Source of the DNA: Proteiniclasticum sp043951855
Lineage (GTDB): Bacteria; Bacillota; Clostridia; Clostridiales; Clostridiaceae
Direction: 5' to 3'
Length of the DNA stretch: 64,000 nt
Assembly (NCBI RefSeq): GCF_043951855.1
Contig: NZ_JBINJW010000002.1
Span: forward strand, 62,001 to 126,000
The notes under the pieces were generated by a model. The model did no database searches. It worked only from the letters and a program-made list of their open reading frames with translations, and was not told the origin of the DNA. This document shows positions 1 to 7,500 of the stretch, one piece after another. The translations under genes were made by a program, and so were the position numbers. The first letter of the stretch is position 1. Each line of letters begins with the position of its first letter.

Positions 1-603
1 GCCCTGGTCCGTCAGTGGATGCACCAGGGAGTCCATGATGACCTTATATGGAATGGTTGCGATATCCGCACCAGCCATGGCTGCCTGGGTCAGATGATTC
101 CTGTTTCTGATGGAAGCCACAATGACCTCTGCTCGTACACCGTAGGTCTTGAAGATGTACATGATCTCTTCGATGAGCTCCATGCCTTCTGCGCCGATGT
201 CATCCAGTCTGCCTACAAAGGGGGAAACAAAGGCTGCTCCGGCTTTCGCCGCTGCCAGTGCCTGGGTGGTCGAGAAGATCAGCGTCACATTGACCTTGAT
301 GCCTCTCTTGGAAAGAATGGATGTGGCTTTCAGGCCTTCTGGTGTCATGGGCACCTTGATGACGATGTTCTCATGGATCTTCACAAGCTCATCCGCTTCC
401 TTCACCATGCCTTCGGCGTCCAGTGAAATCACTTCCGCGCTGATGGGGCCATCCACGATTTCCGTGATTTCCCTGATCACTTCTTCAAAGACTCTGCCTT
501 CTTTGGCGATGAGGGAAGGATTGGTGGTCACACCGTCGATGATTCCAAGCTCCGCCGCTTTTCTGATTTCCTCAACGTTGGCTGTGTCGATAAAATACTT
601 CAT
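1..603 (-). CDS. Transaldolase / fructose-6-phosphate aldolase-like protein (3' end off window)
   Basis: The minus-strand frame reads from an ATG at 603 to the window edge without a stop, 201 codons, so the C-terminus lies outside. The protein begins MKYFIDTANVEEIRKA and carries the short-transaldolase signatures GVTTNPSL (about residues 24-31), the Schiff-base lysine in IVIKVPMT, and NVTLIFS, typical of the roughly 215-residue Fsa/TalC group. These enzymes act in the cytoplasm, either in the pentose phosphate pathway or as fructose-6-phosphate aldolases; the two activities cannot be separated by eye. An AGGAGG site sits just upstream of the ATG. The gene follows cutC by 116 bp on the same strand and may be co-transcribed or use its own AT-rich promoter region at 630-680. 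Confidence 0.9.
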   Translation of the reverse strand, partial: MKYFIDTANVEEIRKAAELGIIDGVTTNPSLIAKEGRVFEEVIREITEIVDGPISAEVISLDAEGMVKEADELVKIHENIVIKVPMTPEGLKATSILSKRGIKVNVTLIFSTTQALAAAKAGAAFVSPFVGRLDDIGAEGMELIEEIMYIFKTYGVRAEVIVASIRNRNHLTQAAMAGADIATIPYKVIMDSLVHPLTDQG

Positions 604-719
604 AAAATTTCTTCCTCCTGATTTGTGTTTTATATTATAGTTGATACTATACGTATACTCTGATTATATCATATCCTTCCTGACGAAACCCGAAGAAGGA
701 CAATTTTCCCATGAAACCG

Positions 720-1436
720 CTAGAAGATGCGATGAAGATCATAGATGGCACGTAGCTTCGCCACTTCTTCCGGCCGGACTGCATTACCCACACTTCCTCC
801 ACGAACAGCTGTACCTACATGAATATCATACTCCTTCTGTGCGCTTTCTTCTCCTTCCAGCGCAAAGTCCATATGGTTTCTGATGGCCTGAAGATTCTCT
901 TTCGTGATGCCGCTGGCAAGGATCATGGTAATGTCGTCTGTCTCATGAATGAGCTTTCTGATCATCTCCAGATGGTCTTCTGCCTTACCAGGACCGCCGG
1001 AAGTCAGAATATGGGTGATTCTCTTGTTGGTTTCAAGAAGATGGAGGGCTGCAGGAAGGTCACTGCTCTCATCAATGGCTCTATGAAATGTGGCCGTGAG
1101 ATTGGTGTCTTCCAGAATATAGCTTAGCGCCTCCATGTTGGGAAGTCCTTCAAAATCAAGAATACCCAGAACCACATGCTTCACGCCCAGCTCATTGAAG
1201 ACTCTCGCATCTTCTCTCATGACCTCCAGATCTTCTCTGGAATACTCAAATGAAGCGCTGTGAGGCCTGATCATCACATTCACCGGTATGGATACCTGAC
1301 TGATCACCTGCTTCACGAGACCATAGCTGGGTGTAAGTCCGCCTTCTGATAAGGATGCGACGAGTTCAATGCGGTCTCCTCCGCTTTTTTCTATGATCAG
1401 AGCATCCTCCAGCGTCTCTGCTATGATTTCCAGCAT
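720..1436 (-). CDS. cutC: CutC family protein
   Basis: This 238-residue protein matches the CutC TIM-barrel family along its whole length. Visible signatures are RIELV (22-26), EGGLTPS (31-37), NVMIRPH, the FHRAID stretch and ILTSGG. CutC was first linked to copper tolerance, but its biochemical role is unsettled and it is often found beside sugar genes. The ATG at 1436 is preceded by AGGAGG at normal spacing. It is divergent from the hsp20 gene across 334 bp and lies upstream of the transaldolase-family gene on the same strand, which may hint at a sugar-phosphate context. Assignment to the family is firm; function is not. Confidence 0.9.
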   Translation of the reverse strand: MLEIIAETLEDALIIEKSGGDRIELVASLSEGGLTPSYGLVKQVISQVSIPVNVMIRPHSASFEYSREDLEVMREDARVFNELGVKHVVLGILDFEGLPNMEALSYILEDTNLTATFHRAIDESSDLPAALHLLETNKRITHILTSGGPGKAEDHLEMIRKLIHETDDITMILASGITKENLQAIRNHMDFALEGEESAQKEYDIHVGTAVRGGSVGNAVRPEEVAKLRAIYDLHRIF

Positions 1437-1770
1437 GACATTCGCCTCCTTTATGGTCTAAACCTCATGTACACTACTCTATAAAGTATAGCAAAGATTT
1501 GTTAAGTGAACTCCATCTTGTGGTAAACAATCTGTGTACAAGATAAATTCCCTGAAATACACCCCTATTTACCCATGATCCTTTCTCTTACCTTCTGTAG
1601 AAAGATTAGATGACTCAGACTGTTTCACGATTCGTTTTTCTTCCAGTATCGACCTTCCTGATTTTTCCAGTTTCCTTCCAATCAGGGTACAATGAAGTTA
1701 CACAGACATCAATCTGAAGGTACATCCATCTCGCTGCTGTAAAACAACATGAAAGATAGGAGGTAGTATC
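1437..1770. other. Intergenic region between divergent cutC and hsp20
   Basis: This 334-bp stretch should hold the promoters of both divergent genes. On the minus strand a possible cutC promoter is TTAACA with a TATAGA-like -10 at 1480-1510. On the plus side a TACAAT at 1689-1694 could serve hsp20, with no clear -35. No CIRCE element is present here, unlike the second hsp20 gene. No open frame or repeat stands out. Confidence 0.4.
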
Positions 1771-2184
1771 ATGAGAAACAGATTTTCAAACAAAGGAATG
1801 GCTCCTTTTGAAGAATTCATGACGGGACTCAACTGGGATTTCCCGAATGTTCCCGAAAGGAAAGTATTCCATGTGGATGTGAAGGAAACGGACAACGGCT
1901 TTGTGCTCTATGCAGATCTTCCAGGTTACGACAAGGACGACATCAGAGTGGAATATCACAACAAGAACCTCACCATCACCGCTCATCGTGACACAATCAT
2001 TGAAACGGAATCCGACAAATTCATCATGAATGAAAGAACCACCGGAGAAGTCTATCGCAGCTTCTATATCGACGATATTGACGAAGACAAGGTGGAAGTG
2101 CACTATGAAGGTGGTGTTCTCACCATCGATCTGCCAAAGAACAAAGAGGATGGAAATTCAAGAAAAAGATTTGAAGTGAAATAA
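1771..2184 (+). CDS. hsp20: Hsp20/alpha-crystallin small heat-shock protein (first copy)
   Basis: The 137-residue product has the alpha-crystallin fold order: a short N-terminal arm with FEEFMTGLNWDF, a first strand region starting FHVDVKETDNGFVLYADLPGYDKDDI, and the C-terminal GGVLTIDLPK motif followed by a basic tail. It is an ATP-independent holdase that keeps unfolding cytoplasmic proteins soluble. AGGAGG lies upstream of the ATG. It stands alone on the plus strand, between cutC and a LacI regulator. It lacks the HrcA operator found at the second hsp20 gene (54914-55360), so the two copies are probably controlled differently. Confidence 0.93.
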   Translation: MRNRFSNKGMAPFEEFMTGLNWDFPNVPERKVFHVDVKETDNGFVLYADLPGYDKDDIRVEYHNKNLTITAHRDTIIETESDKFIMNERTTGEVYRSFYIDDIDEDKVEVHYEGGVLTIDLPKNKEDGNSRKRFEVK

Positions 2185-2370
2185 ATGAGATCTCCTCAAT
2201 AAAGATCAGCGTATGCTTTTGCAAAGGGTTTATCCATGCTGGATAAGCTCTTCTTTTTTCTTCGGATCAGGGAGAAAGCCCATTCACCATCTACGTCCGC
2301 TGCAAGGCCTGTCAATCTGAACGTTAAGCAGATCCGATTCAGCAGAATGTGAACCGGACAGCACTGAATA

Positions 2371-2421
2371 TTTAACGTAAATCTAACAATGTTTAACGAA
2401 TATTTAACCTATAATTATAGT
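2371..2421 (+). promoter_or_regulatory. TTTAACG repeats over the promoter of the LacI-type gene
   Basis: TTTAACG occurs at 2371-2377 and 2392-2398, and TTTAACC at 2403-2409. They run into TATAAT (2410-2415) and TATAGT (2416-2421), either of which could be the -10 hexamer. The first copy lies in a near-palindrome, ATTTAACGTAAAT. The position is what an autoregulatory LacI operator would occupy; this is inference from layout only. Confidence 0.4.
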
Positions 2422-2450
2422 ATCAATAGAACGGAGGAACATTTTTCATC

Positions 2451-3527
2451 ATGAAGAAAAAACCTACATTGGATGACATCGCCGCTCTGGCAGGCGTGTC
2501 CAAAACAGCTGTGTCCATGATTCTGAATGAAAAGAAAGGCGTCACCTTTCTGGAGGAGACCATCGAGAAGGTCCATGAGGCCGCAAAAGAGCTGGGCTAT
2601 GCAAAGAAGACCCCCAGACTTCAGAAACTCAGTGTTTTCAATAAGAACACCATTCTGGTGCTTGCCCCCACCATTTCCAGCCCCTTCTTCACAACCATTG
2701 TCCAGTCCATTGAACAGGAGGCGGACAAGCACGGCATCCATGTGATCATTCAGAACACATTCCGGGACAAGGAGAGAGAGCTCAAGTACCTGGAGCAGAT
2801 CAAAGACAGTAATCTCTACGGCCTGATTCTCACCATGCTCCCTCACCATCCGAAGCTTCTGGAGGAAATCAACGAAAGTATTCCCGTGGTGATCATCAAT
2901 GAACGTTCCTTTCATGCGGATCTGGATACTGTAGAAGTGGATAACTATTCTGCAGGCATTCTCCTCGCCGAGCATCTGATCAGCCTTGGTCACAAGCACA
3001 TCGCCTACCTCACCACCGCGCTCAGCACACTGAACATTGCACGGGTGAGAAGACTGGAAGGAATCAACGATACCTTCAGAAAACTTTGCCCTGAAGGCAC
3101 CGTCACCGTGAAGTCGAAAAGAGTGCGACCTGTGGATGAGATCCGCAATATCAATCTGGAACACGATACAGGCTATGAACTGGTACATGAAGTACTGCCC
3201 CATAAGGAAATCACAGGAATCGTGGCCTCCACGGATATGATTGCCTATGGCGTCCTGGATGCCCTGGAGGAGAACGGCTTCAGCATCCCGGAGGACTTTT
3301 CCGTCTGCGGATTCGATAATCTGTTCCCCTCCAAGTTCCATGGAATTTCCCTGACCACTGTGGAACATTATATCCTCAATAAGGGACAGGAGGCTGTGGA
3401 AATCATACGCAGCAGGCAGCTGAAGAATCGGGAGAAGATCAGCTCCACAAGTGTACTCTATCAGCATAAGCTGATCATCAGAAACTCCACTGGACCCGCA
3501 CGAAAGTTCCAGTTAAAAGAGATGTGA
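2451..3527 (+). CDS. LacI/GalR family transcriptional regulator
   Basis: The 358-residue protein has an N-terminal LacI helix-turn-helix (TLDDIAALAGVSKTAVSMILN, about residues 5-25) with a hinge helix, then a periplasmic-binding-like sugar-sensing domain (ILVLAPTISSPFFTTIVQSIE onward, with ASTDMIAYGVLDALEENGFSIPEDFSVCGFDN near the end). It would bind an operator as a dimer and respond to a sugar or sugar phosphate. No transporter or enzyme gene is adjacent, so the effector cannot be guessed. The C-terminal tail is slightly longer than usual. The ribosome binding site GGAGG is unusually far, about 13 nt, from the ATG. Upstream TTTAACG repeats may be its own operator. Confidence 0.92.
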   Translation: MKKKPTLDDIAALAGVSKTAVSMILNEKKGVTFLEETIEKVHEAAKELGYAKKTPRLQKLSVFNKNTILVLAPTISSPFFTTIVQSIEQEADKHGIHVIIQNTFRDKERELKYLEQIKDSNLYGLILTMLPHHPKLLEEINESIPVVIINERSFHADLDTVEVDNYSAGILLAEHLISLGHKHIAYLTTALSTLNIARVRRLEGINDTFRKLCPEGTVTVKSKRVRPVDEIRNINLEHDTGYELVHEVLPHKEITGIVASTDMIAYGVLDALEENGFSIPEDFSVCGFDNLFPSKFHGISLTTVEHYILNKGQEAVEIIRSRQLKNREKISSTSVLYQHKLIIRNSTGPARKFQLKEM

Positions 3528-3575
3528 TACGCATCAGTAGGACAAGAACACCGAAAACACTTCGTCAGGAAAAGA

Positions 3576-3630
3576 GAATCCCCACAGGCTGCAGGATGAT
3601 GGTTCCATCATGCACTGCCTGTGGGGATTC
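3576..3630. terminator. Bidirectional terminator between convergent genes
   Basis: A 14-bp perfect stem (GAATCCCCACAGGC at 3576-3589 with its complement at 3617-3630) encloses a loop with a second small inverted repeat, ATGATGG/CCATCAT. It lies between the stop of the LacI gene (plus) and the end of the surface-protein gene (minus). On the minus strand it runs into TCTTTTCC. Confidence 0.75.
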
Positions 3631-3691
3631 ATTCATTCTATCGGTTTTCCTCGTTCTTCATCTGTGAAGTGCTCACATTTCTGCTCCTGTT

Positions 3692-5356
3692 CTAGGCTGC
3701 ACTTCTCTTTCTCCATAATAGAAGTCCGCCTGTCAAGGCTAGTCCGCCCAGTAGAAGGAAGATGTTTCCGGAGGTGTCTCCTGCATCAGGCAGCGTAGCC
3801 GCTTTCTTCTCCATCTTCGTGTTCTCCACTTCCAGATCTATGATCTGTCCGTCTTCTACGATGGAGACAGCATATGTCTTCTCCGACTTCTCATAGTTTT
3901 CCGGAGCCTTCATTTCCTGAACTGTATAGTCTCCATAAGGAAGCTCTGCTGTGACCATTCCCTCATCATCCGTCTCCCCTTGGAATACTTCTGTTCCTTT
4001 TCCATCGGTAATTCGGAATTCTGCGCCGGATAGTGCCGCTCCTGTCTTGCCATCCACTTTCACGATGCTGATTCTGCCCAGGATCATGGTGTTCGTGAAG
4101 GAGATTTCCACGATTTCCTCATCCTGTGTGAGAATGATCTCTTCCGCGACCTCACTCAGCACATAACCTTCAGGTGCTTTTGTTTCCTTCAGCTTATACG
4201 TCCCCTTTGCAAGTCCTGTAAATGTGATGTTCCCGTTCTCATCCGTCGACATCGGTTCTCCGACCTCCACATCCTCTCTATAGAGCGTGAACTCCGCTCC
4301 TGAAAGAGGATTTCCCTTCTCATCGGTCTTGAAGAGATCGATGGAACCGGCAGAAGAGGTGTTGGTGATGATCACTGTCTTCTCCTCCCCAGGTGAAAGC
4401 GTCACTTTACCGTCCGTGCTGTCTCCACTGAAGCTTGCCTCATATCCTTCTACGGGTTCTTCCGTGACCACGTAGTTCCCTGCTTCCAGGGTGTAGGTTC
4501 TTCCTGGTGTTTCCATTCCCGCATCCGGGCTGCCGGAAACATCAAGACCATCTTTCAGCACATGCACACTGAAGTCTTCTGACACTGCCGTTCTTCCGTT
4601 TCTGTTCACAACCATCTTGATTACATGAAGTGTGGCTGACTGATTCTGTGTACACGGACCAGATGTGATTACATTGCTGTCCAGCACCACGGAGCCGTTT
4701 CTTGCAAGAAGTCGTCCATTCACTGTTGCTCCTGTTTCCAGGGTTATGCTGGTCAGTGCAAGAATGCTGCCGGCAAAACTGGAGTTGGAACCCAGTGTGG
4801 CGGAAGACCCGACTTTCCAGAAGACACCACAGGCTGTAGCATTTCCTGCAAACTCCACACTGCTGCCTGATCCCGTGGTGAGCGTTGTATCCGTCTGAAA
4901 AATGAAGACCGCATCTGGATCTCCTTCTCCGTCCAAGATCAGTTTGCCGGTGAGTAGAAAGTCTTTTTCATTGGACGTATAGACGCCAGGCGTCAGTGTC
5001 TGTCCTGCCAGTTCTCGGCTGATGATCTGAGGCGTTCTGCCTGCAGCATCATCGTAGGCGATGACGAGATCATTCTTTGCAGCCAGTGCCACTTCATCTG
5101 CCAGATGCATGGCGCCTGTAACCATATCCTCTGAAAGTCCGACGACCTCTATTCCCGGATGAATCCCCACATCTCCCATGACCTCCGTGGTTCCGGTGTT
5201 GGTGATGGTCTCACCCGAGAGAATGGCGAAATTCTCCGTTGTACCAGTCTTCACTTCAGCCTCCGCAGCCATGGTCAACTGCGCTGTGCCGTTGACGGCG
5301 AAGAGAGCCAGTGTCAGTAGAAGGGAGAGCATTTTCTTCCTTGATCTTTTTTTCAT
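3692..5356 (-). CDS. Surface-anchored protein: DUF3494 ice-binding-like domain plus SpaA-type repeats
   Basis: The 554-residue protein has a basic, hydrophobic signal peptide (about 1-30), a DUF3494 ice-binding-like beta-solenoid domain (about 40-235, with NFAILSGETITNTGTT and the serial motifs GNATACGVFWKVGSSATLG and GSILALTSITLETGATVNG), then three Ig-like SpaA/prealbumin-type domains. Two of these show a Lys, a GAEF glutamate and a terminal Asn (FTNT, VENT), the pattern of self-formed isopeptide bonds. The end is LPDAG (about 522-526), a hydrophobic helix and RKRSAA, a variant sortase anchor. It is probably a stalked wall-attached adhesin. DUF3494 proteins are known for ice binding but also occur in non-cold bacteria, so an ice function is not assumed. 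No sortase gene is nearby. Confidence 0.88.
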   Translation of the reverse strand: MKKRSRKKMLSLLLTLALFAVNGTAQLTMAAEAEVKTGTTENFAILSGETITNTGTTEVMGDVGIHPGIEVVGLSEDMVTGAMHLADEVALAAKNDLVIAYDDAAGRTPQIISRELAGQTLTPGVYTSNEKDFLLTGKLILDGEGDPDAVFIFQTDTTLTTGSGSSVEFAGNATACGVFWKVGSSATLGSNSSFAGSILALTSITLETGATVNGRLLARNGSVVLDSNVITSGPCTQNQSATLHVIKMVVNRNGRTAVSEDFSVHVLKDGLDVSGSPDAGMETPGRTYTLEAGNYVVTEEPVEGYEASFSGDSTDGKVTLSPGEEKTVIITNTSSAGSIDLFKTDEKGNPLSGAEFTLYREDVEVGEPMSTDENGNITFTGLAKGTYKLKETKAPEGYVLSEVAEEIILTQDEEIVEISFTNTMILGRISIVKVDGKTGAALSGAEFRITDGKGTEVFQGETDDEGMVTAELPYGDYTVQEMKAPENYEKSEKTYAVSIVEDGQIIDLEVENTKMEKKAATLPDAGDTSGNIFLLLGGLALTGGLLLWRKRSAA

Positions 5357-5418
5357 AATTCAGTGTCTCCTCTTTCGTTTGATTTTTAAAGCATACCTGT
5401 TTTTCATGTTCCGAGAGA

Positions 5419-5592
5419 AGCGGCAGCTTCTGATATGGAATCATAGCTGCCGCTTTCCTATGGGGTGGACCACTTCATCCGCTGAAAGGATTCTGCTGTT
5501 TTTTCAGTGGTGAAGTTATATTCACCATATCATCATATCGTGTACGGCAGAAAGCCAGTTCATGGACCAGAGATGAACGGATTAACATTATA
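5419..5592 (-). promoter_or_regulatory. Structured leader of the surface-protein gene
   Basis: Between a TATAAT hexamer on the minus strand (5592-5587) and the ATG at 5356 the leader would be about 230 nt and contains four successive inverted repeats: GTTCAT/ATGAAC (5558-5578), GGTGAA/TTCACC (5509-5526), CTGAAA/TTTCAG (5482-5507) and AGCGGCAGCT/AGCTGCCGCT (5419-5454). The last stem is 10 bp with no T tract on the minus side. I could not match it to a known riboswitch class. The -35 is weak, so the start of transcription is uncertain. This covers the 457-bp gene-free gap at 5357-5813 together with the next terminator. Confidence 0.4.
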
Positions 5593-5764
5593 TTAATATA
5601 TTCTTCCTCGTTTCATTAAATAGCAGCCCCTTGCATCCAGTTCTGTTCAAAAGGAGAATTCCAGAAAGACAACATCTGGATGACGCATGTCTTTCATTCG
5701 CCGGAAAAGCCTATCGGCATACGTGCGCACAATCACCGCACTTTCCCGTTTCTTGTGAAATCGC

Positions 5765-5797
5765 AAAAAGAAGGAAGCTTTCCTCGAAAAGCTTCCT
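5765..5797 (-). terminator. Intrinsic terminator after the CpsB-type phosphatase gene
   Basis: AGGAAGCTTT (5772-5781) pairs with AAAGCTTCCT (5788-5797) over a six-base loop. On the minus strand the stem is followed directly by TCTTTTTGCG. It lies 17 bp past the stop codon. Confidence 0.88.
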
Positions 5798-5813
5798 CCT
5801 TATATCACTATTT

Positions 5814-6614
5814 TCATCGTTTCAGAAAGGCCAGTAGGCCTTTCTTCTTCCTCTTTCTTTTCTTCACCTTTACTGGATCTGTCCATGGCTTGTATGGAAG
5901 CACTTCCACTTTCTCTCCATGAATCAGTTTTTCTCCATTTTCCATGATGTTCTCATACAGCGCTTCATTGAGCTCCTTTACGACGTCATAGGCATGTCTG
6001 ATCCGCATATCGCGCCTCACATCTTTGTGCCCATCGGAACCGATGCCGTGGATCAGATTCTTTCGGATGAGCTCCCTTGCGAAGCTTTCCGTCTTTTCCC
6101 CGAACTGCCCAAGAAGACTTCCTGCGTTCAGCTGAAAAAGAACGCCCAGGTCACGAAGATGGTACATCTTTTCCGGATCTTCCATCAGTGCCCTGTTTCG
6201 TTCCGGATGAGCTAGTATCACCTGATACCCGTTTTTCTTCAGGTTATAGAAGATGTTTTCCGAGTACAAAGGGTAGTCTATGAGATTGAACTCCACAAGC
6301 ACCGTCTTGCTTCTGTTGTATCCCATGAGATATCCCTTGTCCAGATCACTGATGATCTTCTCATCTATCATGATCTCCAGAGAGGGAACCAGTTCAATCT
6401 TCCCTTCGAATCGCTTCTTAAGTAAAGCGAACTTCTCCTCATACTCCTCTTTCCTGTCCATGGCTTCGGTATAAAGATCACGGATATGATGCGGCGTCAG
6501 CGCAAGTATCTTCACACCTTCTCTGATGGACTGCTCGATCATCTTTATAGACATTTCCAGATTTTCACTTCCGTCATCCACGTCAAACAGAACGTGGGAA
6601 TGCAGATCTACCAT
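5814..6614 (-). CDS. CpsB/YwqE-type PHP-domain tyrosine phosphatase
   Basis: The product (266 residues from the ATG at 6614) begins MVDLHSHVLFDVDDGS, the metal-binding HxH motif of the PHP fold, followed by LTPHH, LAHPERN and GSDGHKD, which supply further metal ligands. CpsB/YwqE enzymes dephosphorylate the tyrosine cluster of the partner kinase and so tune capsule or exopolysaccharide export. The frame extends to a GTG at 6671 overlapping the kinase stop, but the ATG at 6614 is preferred because AGGAGG lies 10 nt upstream and the PHP motif starts at once. A terminator hairpin sits between the kinase stop and this ATG. The C-terminus is strongly basic (KKRKRKKK). Confidence 0.9.
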   Translation of the reverse strand: MVDLHSHVLFDVDDGSENLEMSIKMIEQSIREGVKILALTPHHIRDLYTEAMDRKEEYEEKFALLKKRFEGKIELVPSLEIMIDEKIISDLDKGYLMGYNRSKTVLVEFNLIDYPLYSENIFYNLKKNGYQVILAHPERNRALMEDPEKMYHLRDLGVLFQLNAGSLLGQFGEKTESFARELIRKNLIHGIGSDGHKDVRRDMRIRHAYDVVKELNEALYENIMENGEKLIHGEKVEVLPYKPWTDPVKVKKRKRKKKGLLAFLKR

Positions 6615-6632
6615 TTCATGCTCTCCTCCTGC

Positions 6633-6661
6633 AAAAAGGAGCTGTTCTTCCGAACAGCTCC
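6633..6661 (-). terminator. Terminator-like hairpin between kinase and phosphatase genes
   Basis: GGAGCTGTTC (6638-6647) and GAACAGCTCC (6652-6661) form a perfect 10-bp stem with a TTCC loop (GGAA on the transcript), followed on the minus strand by TTTTTGC. It begins a few bases after the kinase stop at 6668 and ends just before the AGGAGG of the phosphatase gene. It fits an intrinsic terminator or attenuator that lowers phosphatase expression relative to kinase. Confidence 0.75.
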
Positions 6662-6667
6662 TCGCAA

Positions 6668-7372
6668 TCACTTCTTTGCTCTTCTATCTTTTCTTCCGGT
6701 TTTCTTTTCTTCGTAGGAATAATAGTAGTAGTAGCTGTTGTCATCCACTGGTATCTGGCTCAGTACAACGCCCAGGATGTTTCCTTTGACCTTTTCCAGC
6801 AGCCCCTTGGCCTGAAGGATCTCATCCTTCTTGGTCACTCCATGCTGCGCAACGATGATGGTACCATCTGAAATGGTCGTCAGCACCTGTGCATCGGTCA
6901 CCGCCAGTAGTGGTGGTGTATCCAGGATGATCGTGTCATAGTCTTCTCTGAGTCTTGAGAGCAGCGCTCTGTTTCTCTTGCTGCCAAGCAGCTCTGAAGG
7001 ATTTGGCGGAATGGCTCCACTGGTTACGATATCAAGTCCTTCTATGACATCTTCATGCACGATTTCACTCCTGCGGTCTGGCTCCAGAATCAGATTGACG
7101 ATGCCCAGAGAATTCGGAAGTTTGAACTTCTTATGTACTGTAGGTCTTCTCAGATCCGCATCGATGAGCAGTACTCTGTTTCCGTTTTCCGCGAAGGTGA
7201 CTGCCATGTTGCAGGCCACCGTGGATTTACCTTCCGATGGTCTTGAAGAAGTCACTGTGATGACTTTCATTTCTTCATCAAAAGATGAAAACTGAATATT
7301 GGTTCTAAGCGTTCTATATGCTTCCGCCGCTACAGACTTGCTGTCTGTCAAAGTTACTAAAAAATCTCTCAT
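6668..7372 (-). CDS. CpsD/CapB-type bacterial tyrosine kinase (BY-kinase)
   Basis: The 234-residue protein is the cytoplasmic ATPase half of a BY-kinase: Walker A in SSRPSEGKST (about 42-51), Walker A' in LLIDADLRRP, Walker B in IILDTPP, and a C-terminal autophosphorylation cluster YYYYYSY. In Firmicutes it normally works with a separate membrane modulator (CpsC/YwqC), which activates it, and with a PHP phosphatase, here the next gene. No modulator gene and no polysaccharide biosynthesis genes occur in the window. AGGAGG precedes the ATG. It is the first gene of a two-gene unit split by an internal terminator-like hairpin. Confidence 0.93.
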   Translation of the reverse strand: MRDFLVTLTDSKSVAAEAYRTLRTNIQFSSFDEEMKVITVTSSRPSEGKSTVACNMAVTFAENGNRVLLIDADLRRPTVHKKFKLPNSLGIVNLILEPDRRSEIVHEDVIEGLDIVTSGAIPPNPSELLGSKRNRALLSRLREDYDTIILDTPPLLAVTDAQVLTTISDGTIIVAQHGVTKKDEILQAKGLLEKVKGNILGVVLSQIPVDDNSYYYYYSYEEKKTGRKDRRAKK

Positions 7373-7500
7373 TTGTTCCTCCGAAGTTCATTTCATACAG
7401 GATATGATCCTAATTTTACTCTATTTAGTATTATAACATGAGTTTTCTATTTTTGTTCTATTTAATTGTGATTTCACTGAAATGATTCACACTGGAATTC

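Noticed and set aside
2415..3467. 350-codon minus-strand frame opposite the first LacI-type gene
   Set aside because: It is a shadow of the LacI gene; the plus-strand translation shows a complete helix-turn-helix and sugar-binding domain.
5419..5592. Surface-protein leader considered as a c-di-GMP-I or c-di-GMP-II riboswitch
   Set aside because: The conserved GNRA loop with its receptor and the GCAAAGCC-like core were not found; kept only as an unassigned structured leader.
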